Assembly (NCBI GenBank): GCA_020091685.1
Contig: CM034612.1
Coordinates: 28,574,655-28,638,654, forward strand
DNA from: Lutjanus erythropterus
Lineage: Eukaryota; Chordata; Actinopteri; Lutjaniformes; Lutjanidae
DNA length: 64,000 nucleotides
Direction of reading: 5' to 3'
The position numbers and the translations under genes were made by a program. Positions within the stretch are counted from its first letter, which is position 1. Each line of letters starts with the position of its first letter. Shown here piece by piece: positions 47,940-59,988 of this stretch. The notes below the pieces were generated by a model that had not been told where the DNA came from, did not search any database, and saw nothing but the letters and a program-made list of their open reading frames with translations.

Positions 47940-48475
47940 CTTGAACTTTAAATGTTAATGGACTGCAAATCCCGTCAAAAGGAACAAATTAATAACTAAA
48001 ATGAAAAGAGAAAAACGACAAATATTTTTTGGGCAGTAGAGGGGTTGCAATATTAATCACAAATAAAGTAACATTCCAACTCACAGAATAGATAACAGAT
48101 ACAGAGGGACAAAATATTCCAGTAAAAGGATACACTGATCATAAACCAGTGACAATAAATCTGTACAGACCCCCAGGTAATGACAAAGTATTTATTAAGA
48201 AATTATTTAATATAATCATTGAAGACACCTCGGGGGGGTTTATTTGTGGTGGGGACTGGAATATAAAATTGCATCTGGATACTGAAGTTAAAAACACAAC
48301 ATTGAGGCCTAATACTAGTTTATTAAGTGTCCCATTGTGTAAAAAATATATTGAAAAGGAATTTAAGGATTACTTAGAACACAGTGACAATGATAAAGTA
48401 TCTCCAAGTACTGTATGGGATGCAGCCAAAACAGTAATCAGGGGAAAACTCATAATGTGATCTTCGATTAAGAAA
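47940..48475 (+). pseudogene. L1 ORF2 endonuclease, decayed
   Basis: Starts with TLNVNGLQNPVKRNKLITKM (the N-terminal NVNG box). Most of the next 60 residues are deleted, since it jumps to RGVAILI. Then come HKPVTINLYRPPGNDKVFIK and GGFICGGDWNIKLHLDTE (GGDWN for the GGDFN box). The Asp-His end box is not seen. Linker helix sequence follows to about 48900. Confidence 0.8.
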
Positions 48476-49588
48476 AAGGAAAAGCAGAAACAATTTAATG
48501 ATCTATTAGATAAACTAAAAAAAAAAAATAGAAATTAGACATGTAGAACTGAATAACCGACAATTATTAGATCAGATAAATAAGACTAAACAAAATTTAA
48601 ACAAACTATATGACAGTTTAGAGGAGGTGAAGGCTAAATTTACCAAACAAAGATATTATGATAATGGTCCAAGAGCTAAACAATTACTAGCTCAGAGGAT
48701 AAGAAGGCAACAGGATGAATGATCCATTCACAAAATCCAAGATCCACAGTCCGATGAACTGTGTCTAGAAGAGATACAACGTTTCTTTGAAAATTACTAT
48801 AAGGACTTGTACACACAACCAGATAGCGCTGGGTCCTCAAGCATTCAAAACTTTCTAAGTTTGCTGGCTCTACCATCCATTGGAACAGAACAGAATAAAA
48901 TAATTACATGTGGAATAACAAAACAAGAATTTGATAATGCCATTTCACCAGAGGTGGCAAAAATACTCACATTCTTTACTTAAGTAGAAGTACAGATACT
49001 TGTGTAAAAAAAGACTCAAGTAAAAGTAGAAGTACTGATTCAACTCCTTTACTCAAGTAAAAGAAATAAAGTACAGGTTCTGAAATTTGCTTAAGTACAA
49101 AAGTAAAAAGTAAAAATGAATTTTTAACCTCAATGATGCCTCTTTTGATAACTCGGCAAAATTTAAAAAGTTCTAGGCTTACAAAATAGGATAGTTTTCC
49201 TCTTTTGTTAACAACCTGCACAGTGCTGGTACAGAGAAAAGAAAATCACTGGACACAGTCTAGTTTTGCTGCAAGCCAAATTTCCGACAGAATAATAAAA
49301 AGTGAACTGGACAGAGGTCCTGCATGACCACCTGGATAATTTTTTACAGTTTTGATACTCTCAATATTGAATACTATACTTGATGTATATTGCATTTAAC
49401 AGAAATTGTATCATTTTAAACACTTAATATCGAAAAACTGGCAAAGTACTGACAACCTTACTTCACTCCAATGTGCAAATCAGTTTTCCATTTCAGCAAC
49501 AGAACTTGAAACATTATAAACAACATAGAAACGTCAAGTCTAATCAAGTCTTCTTTCTTTTGTTAGAAATTCACTCATCTCTACAAGA

Positions 49589-49963
49589 CTACCAAAATCT
49601 TTTATTGAGCCTCAGCACAAGCTGGTTCTCAAAGTTCTTTGAATCAAGCCGTGCCCTTTTGGGTCTGAAAATCAGTCCTGCAGTGCTAAAAAGCCTCTCG
49701 CAGGCAGCTGAGGCAGGTAGGGGTGTGTTGAGCTTCAGTGACAAATTGCACACTGCTGGGAAAGATTTCAGGACATCCATGGTATCAGCTGGGCAGGCCA
49801 GGTAGGACTCTAGCTGCTTGGAGTTCTCCTGAGCACTGTCCTCCTTGATGGCGGAAAAGAAGTCCTCCTCCTCTGAAGAATGAGAAGTGTCACTTGGATG
49901 CACCACAGGTTGCTCCTTCAGATGACTTTTGATGAAGTCAAGGCCTGTGGAATACAAAACCAA
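49589..49963 (-). pseudogene. hAT transposase C-terminal (hATC) exon
   Basis: The frame ends NTPLPASAACERLFSTAGLI then PKRARLDSKNFENQLVLRLN, the hATC dimerisation motif (lpiSsa.sERlFS.aG.i....R..l...n.e.l..l). It starts after an acidic segment (HSSEEEDFFSAIKEDSAQEN). No stop inside; ends at TAG/TGA shortly after RFW. Confidence 0.9.
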
Positions 49964-50490
49964 AGAAGGACTTTATGATTTCCCCATAAACATCAGCTTT
50001 GTAATACCTAGATTAAAAGAATAGCCCATGGAATTAGATTACAATATTTGACAATACTTATACAATAAGGGTACATACAAATCATATACTTAAGTAATAC
50101 AGGGTGTATAATAAATTCCTGCTGCTCACCATTAAGAAATGATCGCATCACTATACTTTTATGTGACTAGCTCTCATGATCATCAGCTAAGAAATGTTAA
50201 TTGACAGTTGCTTCATACATTATATGCTATCAATTAGCTGCATTACAGTTGCATAAATGTTTATTTCAGACATGTATTTGCTCAGCCTCAGTGCCTCTTC
50301 TCATAGAAATATGAAGCTATATTTTTTATCAGATTGGTTGTCAGATGCAAGTATTTACATAGAACAAAAATCTATAAATACAGTTACATAAATAAACTTT
50401 TATGTAACTGGAATCCAGCTAACTTGTTGCACATCAACTGATGTATGAATAAACTGATTTCAATTAATGATCTACTAAGTGTACCAAGTT

Positions 50491-50757
50491 TTAGGATGTC
50501 ATTGTCACTTGTCCAACATGTCTGAAACGCCTTTCAAATCCTGCTTGAAGAGCATCTACCAAAGGCCCACAGAACTTGGAGGAAAGTCGAAGGTGCTGGA
50601 GCTTAGTCTTGAGTAGTGTTATTGTGGGTACCAGCCATCCCATCTGCACACTGGCCTGTCCCTGAAGAATACCAACCGCCTTTGCAAATGGGCTCATCGT
50701 CTTCACATATTCTGCGAGAAAAGCAATCTCAGCAGGAGTGAACCTGTCAAATGACAA
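50491..50757 (-). pseudogene. hAT transposase middle exon
   Basis: Reads FTPAEIAFLAEYVKTMSPFA, then GWLVPTITLLKTKLQHLRL and FERRFRHVGQ, the helical insertion/late catalytic region of hAT transposases (parallels ZBED proteins: l..Y...L.Pf..at..L..e......lP.i..l...l). The acceptor before it is tgtcatttgacag; a (CA)n lies in the intron upstream. Confidence 0.85.
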
Positions 50758-50825
50758 AATTCAAAACAACACATCAGCGGCTACAAAAAGTCAAACATGT
50801 AACACATGACTAATTTCTGTATTTG

Positions 50826-50827
<2 letters not shown>

Positions 50828-50870
<43 letters not shown>
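50828..50870 (+). repeat. (CA)n microsatellite in hAT intron
   Basis: About 21 CA units. Confidence 0.95.
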
Positions 50871-50872
<2 letters not shown>

Positions 50873-50966
50873 TTTTACATAAATATATCTAAAAAGTGGA
50901 ATATGTATTAATAAATAATATTATATATTACAGTCACTAGGTTATGAAAATTAAGTGGTATGGTAC

Positions 50967-52038
50967 TTAGATGGGAATTTTTAGAGTACTGCACACAGCT
51001 GTAATGGCTCCTTCTCCTTGTTCTCTCATGATCCTTACAATCCTCTCCACAGCCAGGAAGAGAGAATTCCACCTCGTCTCATTTGGCCTCAAGAGCTGGA
51101 GTTTGCATTTTTCTTCAATTATCTCTGCAGCTGCAGTGGATCTACCGCTTTTGTTCCATAGACTCCAGCACTTTGAAAATGCTGAACGAGAGAGTCTCTT
51201 GTAGATGGTGTTGGCATTTGCTTCTGAAGCATCAACTGTTGACACCAGGTTCAGAAGGTGGCAGGCACAGCAGTGATGCTTTGGCAGTTGGTATTCCAGG
51301 TCATCATCTTCATCCAACATGGTTCCAGCTTCAACAAACTCAAGATCCACAACGTTTTCCCCCTCTTCCTCTTCTTCGCTGTTCTCTCTTTCTGCTGTTT
51401 CACTCAGCCTTGCCCCCTCAAGTGGTTCTTCATTATTATTTTCATCCAGCTCTCCATAGACTCGAAAAGCTTAATAAAATTAGAGCCATTATCAGTAGTT
51501 GTGCGCACAATCTTGTCACGGATGTTGTACTCTGTGTGTATGTCCTTAAGGGCACCAGCAAGTGCAGAAAAAGTATGTGATCCTTTAAGCTGTTTGCATG
51601 CTAGGGCAGCAGAGCATCTCTCCATTGTTTCAGGCTCTATCCAGTGTGCTGTGACACCAATGAAACTTCGTCTGTGTGCAGTCCAGCAATCGGTAGTGGT
51701 AGCAATGAACTCAACCTCACTCATGGCAGCCTTCAGATTATTCTTCATTTCCAGTGTTGCTTTCTCAACTTTGGTTTTCATGGTACCTCGGGACATTACA
51801 ACCACATCTGGTCGTAGGTGATGCACTAGAGTTTTAAACCCCTGCTGTTGGACAATATTGAGAGGGTGCAGACCTTGAACAACAAAGTTTATAATGGCAT
51901 CATCCACACTTTTTTGTGACACTCTTTTGGTTTCCCACAGTTTAAGTTGTTTGGATGGGCCTTCATCTGAGGTTGATTTCCTCTTCAAAGTAGGTGAAGT
52001 GAGGTCTTATACCTCTCCAGGTGATTTACGTGCTTTCT
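50967..52038 (-). pseudogene. hAT transposase catalytic exon, frameshifted
   Basis: The acceptor at 52039-52042 opens RKHVNHLERYKTS, which completes the BED finger begun at 52697. A shift follows near 51990. The long frame 51988-51404 then carries FIATTTDCWTAHRRSFIGVT (first catalytic Asp) and KIVRTTTDNGSNFIKLFE (second Asp). A further shift leads to 51350-50967 with YQLPKHHCCACHLLNLVSTV (C.aH.lnL) and LLRPNETRWNSLFLAVERI (TRWnS). These are the RNase-H-like core motifs of hAT transposases. At least two shifts disable it. Confidence 0.9.
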
Positions 52039-52478
52039 CTAGGAGTGACATATACACAAAGAGAAGAGAAAAGTAGTTCAGTGGACAGAATTACAACTGT
52101 TATATAAATGTTTTCTTCGGGAGGAGTTGCCATAGATGACTACTAGCACACAGGGGACGTTAGCCTTCAGGGCTTTCAGCCTTTTCTGCCAGAAAACGTA
52201 TTTATTTTAACCCAAACCACCATTTCACCCTAAACCTTCCCAAGAGGGGCTTTCAGGCAGACAGCCCTGCAGAGAAACATCTCCCAACAGTGGCACGATG
52301 GCAATGAATTGAGGGTTATCTGGGGTTTTTTTAGACGAGAGCTAGCTAGTGTTAGCTCAGGCCTGCATGCTGCTAATGCTATCAAAACAACGTGTTCCCA
52401 TAGCATTGCTAATGTTGTTAACTGACCTACAGAACATGCTAAATTAGCTAATGATAACAACTGAAAACACACTTTTAC

Positions 52479-52697
52479 CTGTATGTGTTTTTTCAGATTT
52501 GACGGAGAATTCTTGAACGCCAGAAGCTTGTGGTTTTTAGGTTGGCACAAGACACAACGCATTCGCCATGAATCATTCTTGGAGCCGACAACATCAAAGA
52601 GTTCTCTTAAATAAGACCACGGATGGGGAATGTTTTACTCCTCCGAATCTCTTCTGTCATCGTCAGCAATGTTTCCTGCTTCACTTTCTTCGTCCAT
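52479..52697 (-). pseudogene. hAT transposase first exon, BED zinc finger
   Basis: A start ATG at 52697 opens MDEESEAGNIADDDRRDSEE, then a stop (52637-52635). Past it the same frame reads SYLRELFDVVGSKNDSWRMR, CVLCQPKNHKLLAFKNSPS then NLKKHIQ, up to a donor gtaaaagt. C-x2-C here and H...H across the splice (HIQ|RKH) make a BED finger. The stop near the N-terminus is a third lesion, unless translation starts at the internal Met at 52562. Confidence 0.85.
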
Positions 52698-53017
52698 GAC
52701 GCTCCTGGTGTTTTTCTCTGTCACAAACTGTACACTCACTCAACTCGCCTCGCCTTCTCTCCGCGGTTGATTTTCCCTCTCTGTGTTGTTACATCTTTTA
52801 CGTCATGTCGTCATCCGCAGAGGTTGAAACAAGTAACGAGCCAGTTTTGAGAATGTAAGGAGTACAAAGTACAGATATTTGTGTTGAAATGTAGGGAGTA
52901 AAAGTAAAAAGTAGTCAGAAAAATAAATACTCAAATAAAGTACAGGTACCTGAAAAATCTACTTAAGTACAGTAACAAAGTATTTGTACTTCATTACTTC
53001 CCATCTCTGCATTTCAC

Positions 53018-53485
53018 TACTCAAACAAAATACCAGGTGCAGATGGATATACCTGTTTTATACCTGGAGTGGTATAAAACATTCAGGGAAATATTATCAC
53101 CAATATTATTGAAGTGCTTCAATCTTATACTTAAAGGGGAAGTATCTTGGACACAAGCAATAATTTCTGTAATTCCAAAGATGGGTAAAGAGAAATTTGA
53201 GTGCAGTTCATATAGACCAATATCCATTCTAAATTTAGACTACAGACTGTTTGCTTCATTAATTGCAAAAAGATTAGATAACATAATTCCAGACATAATA
53301 GATGAAGATCAAACAGGTTTTTTCAAGAACAGACAGACACAAAATAACATAAGATGGGTTCTACACTTAATGGGCCATATGAGTAAAAATAAAGATAAAT
53401 CTATTGTTCTCAGCCTTGATGCCAAAAAGGTGTTCGATTCTGTTAACTGGGAGTACTTATATTTAACACTGCAACAATTTGTGTG
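53018..53485 (+). pseudogene. L1 ORF2, early reverse transcriptase
   Basis: Reads EWYKTFREILSPILLKCFN, ISVIPKMGKEKFECSSYRPI followed by SILNLDYRLFASLIAKRL, DEDQTGFFKNRQTQNNIRW and SIVLSLDAKKVFDSVNWEYL, with the Asp of the first catalytic motif kept. Broken by the SINE just after TLQQF. Confidence 0.9.
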
Positions 53486-53690
53486 GTGCTCCTATAGCTC
53501 GGTTTGTAGAGCATGCGCACAAGGTGTTGAGGCTATTAGTCCTCTGCAGCGGCTGCTGGTTCAATTCCCACCTGCAGCCCATTTGCTGCATGTCATCCCC
53601 TCTCTCTCTCTATCCCCCCTCCTGTCATATCTTCAGCTGTCCTACCTCAATTAAGGCAAAAAGCCACAAAAATAATCTTTAAAAAAAATA
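53486..53690 (+). mobile_element. tRNA-derived SINE in L1
   Basis: The head ctcctatagctcggtttgta is tRNA-like (A box), with gctggttcaattcccacct (B box GGTTCAATTCC), then a conserved body (ttgctgcatgtcatcccc, ctgtcatatcttcagctgtc) and an A-rich tail after aataatcttt. cactgcaacaattt on the left and cattgcaacattgg on the right look like a worn target-site duplication. Not a functional tRNA gene. Confidence 0.9.
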
Positions 53691-53867
53691 GAAAACATTG
53701 CAACATTGGCTTTAATAGTTCAGTAATTCTATTATTAAAAAGGTTAGGATTAGGATTAAAGAGGTGGAATTTAAGATCTGCCTTTATACAGATGACATAT
53801 TGATAACTCCCAGTCTGATTTGAGTTTACTTAAATTGATGTACTGTTTGAAAGCATTTGGTTGTAAC
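53691..53867 (+). pseudogene. L1 ORF2, catalytic RT segment
   Basis: Short piece between SINE and hAT. It contains LYTDDILIT (catalytic YADD as YTDD) and LMYCLKAFGC, which continues after the hAT as NSEYKLNTHKTQIISYN. Confidence 0.8.
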
Positions 53868-54809
53868 CAGTGTTGGGCACGTTACTTTAAAAAAGTAATT
53901 AGTTATAGTTACTCACTACTTCTTCCAAAAAGTAACTGAGTTAGTAACTGAATTACTCTATAGTAAAAGTAACTAGTTACCAGGGAAAGTAACTATTTCC
54001 GTTACTTTAAAAAGAAGTTGTTGTATGTCAAAGAATTTGAAATTTTCTGAGCAGTATTCGAGTCAGTTGAATAGAGAAGAACAGACAGGTAGTTGTGTTA
54101 TAGAACCTTGTAATATTTATTGCACCTCACCAGCAACAGATTTATCCTACACTTGAAGTGCAACAAAAATAAACAGTAAACAATATAATAAAATAACAAT
54201 CAGCAGTAAACAATATAAAGTGAGTTTAATAAATTAAATCTAACTCTCACAACCGGTTTGTGTGTGAAAACACTGGCTCTGATTGGCTTACCATGACACA
54301 TGACTCTAACCCTCAGCCAATCACAATCACTTCTATCGCATCTATCCAGGGGGTGCATTCAGGTAGCCTCGTCCCCCTCCTCCTCCTGTCAGCCTCAAAG
54401 CGTCTGCCGTCCTCAAGATGGAAGCAGCATTCTTGCTGGCTGACAGTGGGGGATGGGAACGAGGCTAGCATTCAGGTGTAGCAAACACAGAAACGTTAGC
54501 AAGCTTTGGAAAGCATTGTCTAATTGAATGAGCAGGGACAAACAGCCTGGAGTCATAAGAAGTACGTGCGCTATTCTCGAACCTGAACGCACCCCAAGTC
54601 TTGGATGACAAATAAACAGAGCAGAGTAGACTCGCTACGGCTGGTAGTTTCTTCAATTTATTCAGAGTAAGTAACGCACCGCTTTTGACCGTCAGTAACG
54701 GTAAGGCCTTGTAACGGCGGAAAAAATAATTCGTTAGATTACCCCGTTAGTGAAAAAATAACGCCATTACGTAACGGCGTTATTTATAACGGCGTTATTC
54801 CCAACACTG
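53868..54809. mobile_element. Non-autonomous hAT in L1, 942 bp
   Basis: Ends cagtgttgggcacgttac and ataacggcgttattcccaacactg are inverted (CAGTGTTGGG exact). Perfect 8-bp target-site duplication GTTGTAAC at 53860-53867 and 54810-54817. Interior subterminal repeats of agtaact/gtaacggcg. The mid portion (54120-54680) has no transposase. Confidence 0.95.
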
Positions 54810-54817
54810 GTTGTAAC

Positions 54818-56456
54818 TCAGAATATAAATTAAATACCCACAAAACACAAATCATCTCATATAATTATAGAAATACAAATATAATACAATACATATACAT
54901 ATTTATATTTGTATAACATATACAAATATAATATAATTTTTAAAACTTTAACTGGGATGATGACACTATTAAGTATTTGGGGATCAAAATTCCAAAGGAT
55001 TAAATTTAATATTTACACTACACATTACTTGCCACTCACTAAAGAAATAAAAGCAGATTTGAACAGATGGACCTTATTACCATTGGACTTGGAATCAAAT
55101 AGACATCATTAAGATGGATATTTTACCACAATTACTTTTCTCTTTCAATCAATACCCATAGAAATATCATCTAAACAATTTATTGAGTGGAAAAGAATGT
55201 TCTCTGGATTCATATGGCGGGGCCTAAAACCTAGGATTACGTATAGCACATTGCAACTGCCCAAAGAGGGGGGGACTATCTCTGCTGAATATGGAGAACG
55301 ATTATAAATCAGCACAATTAAGATACTTGATTTATTGGTGTAACCCATATTACAGTGCTAAATGGAAAAAAAATGATTTAATTCAATTGGAAATACCACT
55401 TCAGACATTATTTGGTGATATAAGTCTATATTTATTGCAAACAGAAAGTCTAAATCGCTGGACAAAAACACCCTTAAACATTTGGTTTAATGAATGTCAT
55501 AAATTAAGACTGGAAAATCAAATTAAATTGTTACAATGGGTGGCACAATATAAAGGATTTAAACCTGCCAAAATGGATGGACAATATAAATACTGGTCCT
55601 TTAATCCTCCCCTGTCAGAAATGAGACAGTATGTTGTTATACCTTTAGATAGCTCCCAAAAACTTAAAGATAAATGTTATTTAGAAAAACAAGACTTCTA
55701 CAGGTACCTTCAGGTTAGAGCCCACTTTAATAGTAATATGAAAACAACAGAAGAATGCAACACAGACTTAATTAACATCTTGATTGATGCGTACAAATCT
55801 AAACTTGTCAAATCGCTATAATCTATTCATGTTTACAGTCACACAATGGGAGATCCACACATGTTAAAGCTAAATGGGAGAAAGAAGCTAAAATAACCAT
55901 CTCAGAAGAGGATTGGCTGATCATTTGTAAAACCCAATTGAATACTTATAGTTCAGGTCTTTGGAGGGAATTTACATATGATTAAATTTTTCATCACTCC
56001 AAAAATAAAACAATTTCAGAAAGATCAGCCAAGATGTGGAGAATGCTGGAGGGAGTGTGGAAACCTCCAGGCAGTTCATTTCCACATCTTCTGGGACTGT
56101 TCAAAATTCCGACTTTACTGGGGGAAATAGTAAGAATGACTAATTCAATAATGAGTTTTGAAATTAGACATGATTTCTGTATAATATATCTTGGGAATAT
56201 CACTACCATACTCAGCTCTAGTGAGTATCTGTGAGTATCTGATTAAAATAATGTTGGCAGCCAGTAAAGCTATAACAAGGATGTGGTTAACTAAAGACCC
56301 CCCAACAAAAGAGGCATGGATTGGTATTGGAAAAAATATATATAACATGGAAAAGCTAACTTTCTCACTGAATCTATGTATGGACAAATTTACTAATTAC
56401 TGGAGTAAGTGGACACAAGCTAAAGTTAGTAACTTTCAATGTAGGATTTTGGAGTA
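54818..56456 (+). pseudogene. L1 ORF2, thumb to C-terminus, shifted
   Basis: Frames in order: INRWTLLPLDL-type helix (55030-55110), KRMFSGFIWRGLKPRI-type segment (about 55190-55240), MENDYKSAQLRYLIYWCNPY followed by YSAKWKKNDL (55291-55821) and TNYWSKWTQ at the end (56191-56457). These match fish L1 C-terminal regions. Five or more shifts. Confidence 0.8.
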
Positions 56457-56460
56457 AAAC

Positions 56461-58535
56461 AGTCCCCTCTAATGTGTATCGTAGATAATAACAAACAAAC
56501 AGACTTTGGACCTACGCATGCTTTGGAATTTTATGGAAATGCACTTTCAGTGCTCATTGTGTGGTCATACAAACAGATTTATTTTAATAAATCTTAATGA
56601 CATTTGAATTTTGTGCCAAACTCAAACTTTTATGAACTTTCTGCTGACCTTTAGTTGAGATAATTTACTATTCTTCCTTAGATAAATATATAGTAAAAGT
56701 TAAAGTTAGACAAACTCAAAATTTGTTTTTCAAAATTTGGTAACAGTTAACTGTGAACCTGATTTGTTACTATTTTGTTGCCTTAAAATTAAATGGTTTA
56801 CGCTATAATTTTTTAGATAGAACATTTTGGGGTATCTAAATTCAAATTTTTCTGAAGAAGAAAAGTAAACTATCTCAACAAAAGATCAGTAGTTGGTAAA
56901 ACTTTTTCAAAACTGAATAATTACATTTTAGATGTGAAAGAATTTCCTCAGTGTTGGTCAACCCAGAGGTGAAGGACTTATTCTTACCCATCAACACTGT
57001 TGCAGCCCTTGGCATCAATAATGAATGCAGAGAGTCACCAAACGGGTGCAGTCATTTTAATTGGCATCTCTTCAAGCACTGTGAAACTACAAGTAAATAA
57101 AAAAACAAAGGTATAAACACAAATGTCAGTGTTTCACATAACACCAGTATAAACTAATTCTTACATTTTACAGTGTAATATTTACACTCACATGTGCATA
57201 CACATCCTATTGACTGGTTCAGTCAACTCAAAAAATACCCATACACAGGTATACAAATGAAAGAGAATAATTAAATGCTCCGTGAATTAACACAAAAGTT
57301 TCCTGACATCAGAGAATAATACTACATGCAAAAAATAGCAATAGCATTTTATAACAACAACGATATATTTACAGTCCATAGTTTGAGCGTACGTACTTCG
57401 CTCCGTTTACCAAGGGTGCAAAACTCCTCAAACCCTGGCTAGCTCCTTCTCTAATGAGTGCATTACTCTTTACAATGCTCCTTAGTCAAACCAAACTCGG
57501 CAGTGATGCACTGAACAAGGTAAAACAAGCATTCAGAGAACAATGTGTATTAAAGTCAAATTATGTGTAAACAAAACCATTATAGTGACCGACTGCAAAC
57601 TTTAACATACTGTGCTGATCCGTGCAGAGACTCCTGTGAGGTGAGTGAGAAAACCCGCCTGGAGTGTTACTTTCAGTTTCTATGCGGGCTGTCTTTTTTT
57701 ATATACGTTCTGGGGCATGCAGCCTCGACCCCATCACATGAACAGTTTAGCTGCCACTTACAAACACTGTTTATGTTTTTACATAATGCTTTTGTGTAAC
57801 CCTAATGTTGGGACCAGTTAATGCTTGGATTGGTATTAAAAAGGTCTTAAAAAGTCAAAGCTAAATTTAGTTTGCAGATTCCTGCAGATTCCGTTTCACT
57901 CCCTTTGGTATATTTCACAGATTTTTGAAAAGGCCCATATTACACTGATGTTTGACTCGTGAGTGTTGTTCAGAGTATTGCCCTGTTGACAGATGGAGTT
58001 GAGGGATGGCTGTGTCCATTTAACTGTGTTGTAATTTCTTGGCTCCACAGCGGATTGTCAGGATTTTTTTGAGCATAGACAATAAACCCTGTCAATTTTG
58101 GTGATTTTATGACTTTTCCTTTAACATCACCACAAAACACAATTTTGTCTTGTACACAATAGCTCAAAATCTGTGGGGCAGATATTTAACTCTATTAATT
58201 TTTATTATTTGATGACCAAAATGTCAGCTTTATACAAAGGTATCATAAAATGTAATAAGTTGATTGCTATTATATTTTACTGAAAAATATTGTGCATGAT
58301 TTACTTGAAAACATTAAGGCAACTATTTGCATGAAATTATTATGTAGATCAAGCAAGTCTTGTCTTTGTATGAAGTACTTAATTTTTTTAATGTAAAAAA
58401 TACATTTTCCAATTTAAGTCAGCATAATTTTGCAAGCAAAGTGAACTTAATTTTATGTTGAGTTTACTATAAGAGTGTTATACATAAATTAAGTTTTTGC
58501 CCTTCCTGCACTAATGTTTAATCTATACTGACAGC
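56461..58535. other. Intergenic DNA, nothing recognised
   Basis: AT-rich with no supported gene. A 78-codon plus frame (57563-57799) has no domain. Some L1 3' UTR may extend into the first 100-150 bp. Confidence 0.45.
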
Positions 58536-58621
58536 AGGAGGACTGCACTACTGTCACCATAGAGGAGCTAGCAAAGCTGACTCCTTCCTTGTGTCCCCAA
58601 CCATTACATTTTGACCTGACG
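58536..58621 (+). CDS. Possible exon of an unrecognised gene
   Basis: Between an acceptor-like ctatactgacag and a donor-like gtgatg, one frame reads CTTVTIEELAKLTPSLCPQP. The composition looks protein-coding, but the piece is short and the donor weak. It may belong with the exons at 58930-60140. No family recognised. Confidence 0.25.
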
Positions 58622-58771
58622 TGATGAGGTCACGTTAGAACAGGGTAATGAATTAAATTCACACATTTTGAACACCTTGTTTGGTATATTTTCTTACAGG
58701 AACCTTATTATGTGCTTTTCAATATTTAAATCAAATGTTCAGATGGTCCATGCATTGAAATGGTCTATTTA

Positions 58772-58819
58772 CTCTCTCTCTCTCTCCCTCTCTCTGTGTG
58801 TGTGTGTGTGTGTGTGTGG
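58772..58819 (+). repeat. (CT)n(GT)n microsatellite
   Basis: CT-rich run passing directly into about twelve TG units. Confidence 0.95.
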
Positions 58820-58929
58820 AGTCACAATTTTCAAGGAGCAGTAAGTAATTCTGGAGGAAGACATTTGATTGTTAAGTCTCATTCCGTGGTCATCAAATAC
58901 GGATACTTTGGGTTGATGGCTTGAGCTGA

Positions 58930-59053
58930 AACAAGAGGCCCAAGAAACCAAGACAACTCCACACCTTCACACTCCAGTGACTCAAACATGCAGAATCAAC
59001 TTTCTGTGAAACAGCTCAGGGACCTCTGGCCTACTCTTCATATGCAGTTCGAG
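58930..59053 (+). CDS. Candidate exon, unrecognised fish gene
   Basis: An open frame of about 40 codons ends MQNQLSVKQLRDLWPTLHMQ then FE at a good donor (gtaata), phase 0. The upstream part (ETRGPRNQDNSTPSHSSDSN) is polar. The acceptor is not clear, so the left edge is approximate. The VKQLRDLWP motif recalls a teleost-expanded family of uncharacterised, SAMD3-like proteins (V.q.r..WP.lf....), but this is from memory. It joins the next candidate exon in phase 0. Confidence 0.35.
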
Positions 59054-59159
59054 GTAATATAGTTAATCTCTCTCACCTGTTTTTGCTTTGTCAGTAATCT
59101 ATGTCACATTATGTACAGTTTTGCCTAATTTGATTAATCTTGAAATAATCACTTGGTTT

Positions 59160-59760
59160 TACTGTGAATTTATTTCAATCAGGAGAGACAAAGAGTAAAA
59201 GAGAAATGGTTTATTGGCACGTGCATGATATATGAAACATGAACAGTCTTTGGCGGTTAGACCCCATTGAGGTGAAACAACATGTATATATATATAAATG
59301 GGGGTGATGAAGCTGTAGTGAAGAGAACCCCCCGGGGTCCAGACACTGGTGGTGGTGGTGAAGAGGTGCGAAGCAGAGACTGGTGAGGTGAAGTGGCTCT
59401 GGACTCCTGCTGCCTGGACCTAAAGACTGGAGGAGAGAGGGGAGGAGGAGGAGGATCGAGGTGAACATCTTGTGGCTACCTGGGTCCAATGACTGGAGGA
59501 GAGAGGGGTGGAGGAGGGTCGAGCGACTGACTGAATGACAGCTGATGGAGCAAAGACAGAGGCGATTTAAAGTTTTGGCAGCAGCGAATTGACTGGCTAT
59601 CGCGACTGTGGCAAAATCTGATTGGATAGTAAAGACGAAGGTGAACGCCCACAAATAGCTGATTAGAGGGAATAGGAGGAGAGAGCTGGAGTAAAGGAAA
59701 GTTATGAATGAAGGCAGTGTAATAGAACGTCTTCCTGATTGAACTTATGCTGAGCTTCAT
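59160..59760. repeat. Purine-rich unassigned repeat-like segment
   Basis: Two halves share actggaggagagaggggagg and actggaggagagaggggtgg with flanking ctggacc/ctgggtcc and gatcgag/ggtcgag blocks, so there is an internal duplication of about 80 bp. Long minus-strand frames are Ser/Leu/Pro-rich readings of this bias, not genes. Confidence 0.45.
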
Positions 59761-59988
59761 TTATTTTATGGACTTGTTTGCAATGAGATATTAAGTTTAT
59801 GTAGTTACTTTTATTTTGTAAACATTACTGGTATTGCTCTACAACCAACATTTAGTCATAATAAGAATATTCTGTTCTAATCCTGTTCTGATTGTTTTTT
59901 TTTTCTTTTTACAAAATAATTTATCTTAACGATACACAACCCTAGAACTTAATGTACCTTTTCTTTTCTGAAATGTAGCTGTATGCAG

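Larger units (their letters stand above)
48949..53009 (-). mobile_element. hAT transposon, 4061 bp, with transposase remains
   Basis: Ends cagaggtggcaaaaatact and gtacttcattacttcccatctctg are partial inverted repeats (CAGAG.TGG.A). Perfect 8-bp target-site duplication CATTTCAC at 48941-48948 and 53010-53017. The minus strand carries a spliced transposase gene from a BED finger exon (52697) to a dimerisation domain (49589). Subterminal regions repeat tacttaagta/tactcaagta motifs. Ends are complete but the gene has lesions, so it was probably mobilised recently enough to keep its structure but is not autonomous now. Confidence 0.95.
46900..56460 (+). mobile_element. L1-clade LINE interrupted by hAT, SINE and hAT
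   Basis: L1 parts: 46971-48948 (ORF1 and endonuclease), 53018-53485 (early RT), 53691-53867 (catalytic RT) and 54818-56456 (thumb to C-terminus). The pieces match up across each insertion: ttgataatgccatttcac before the big hAT continues with tactcaaaca after 53017. Some RT sequence between about 53470 and 53770 is missing. The exact outer ends were not found. It is a separate, more decayed copy than the one at 34651-45262. Confidence 0.85.

Noticed and set aside
53486..53560. tRNA-like sequence with A and B boxes
   Set aside because: It continues into a SINE body with A-rich tail, and a second copy exists at 30641-30840; it is a SINE head, not a tRNA gene.
59211..59760. 147- and 94-codon minus frames rich in Ser/Pro/Leu
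   Set aside because: They follow from purine bias and an internal duplication on the + strand; no splice sites or domain.
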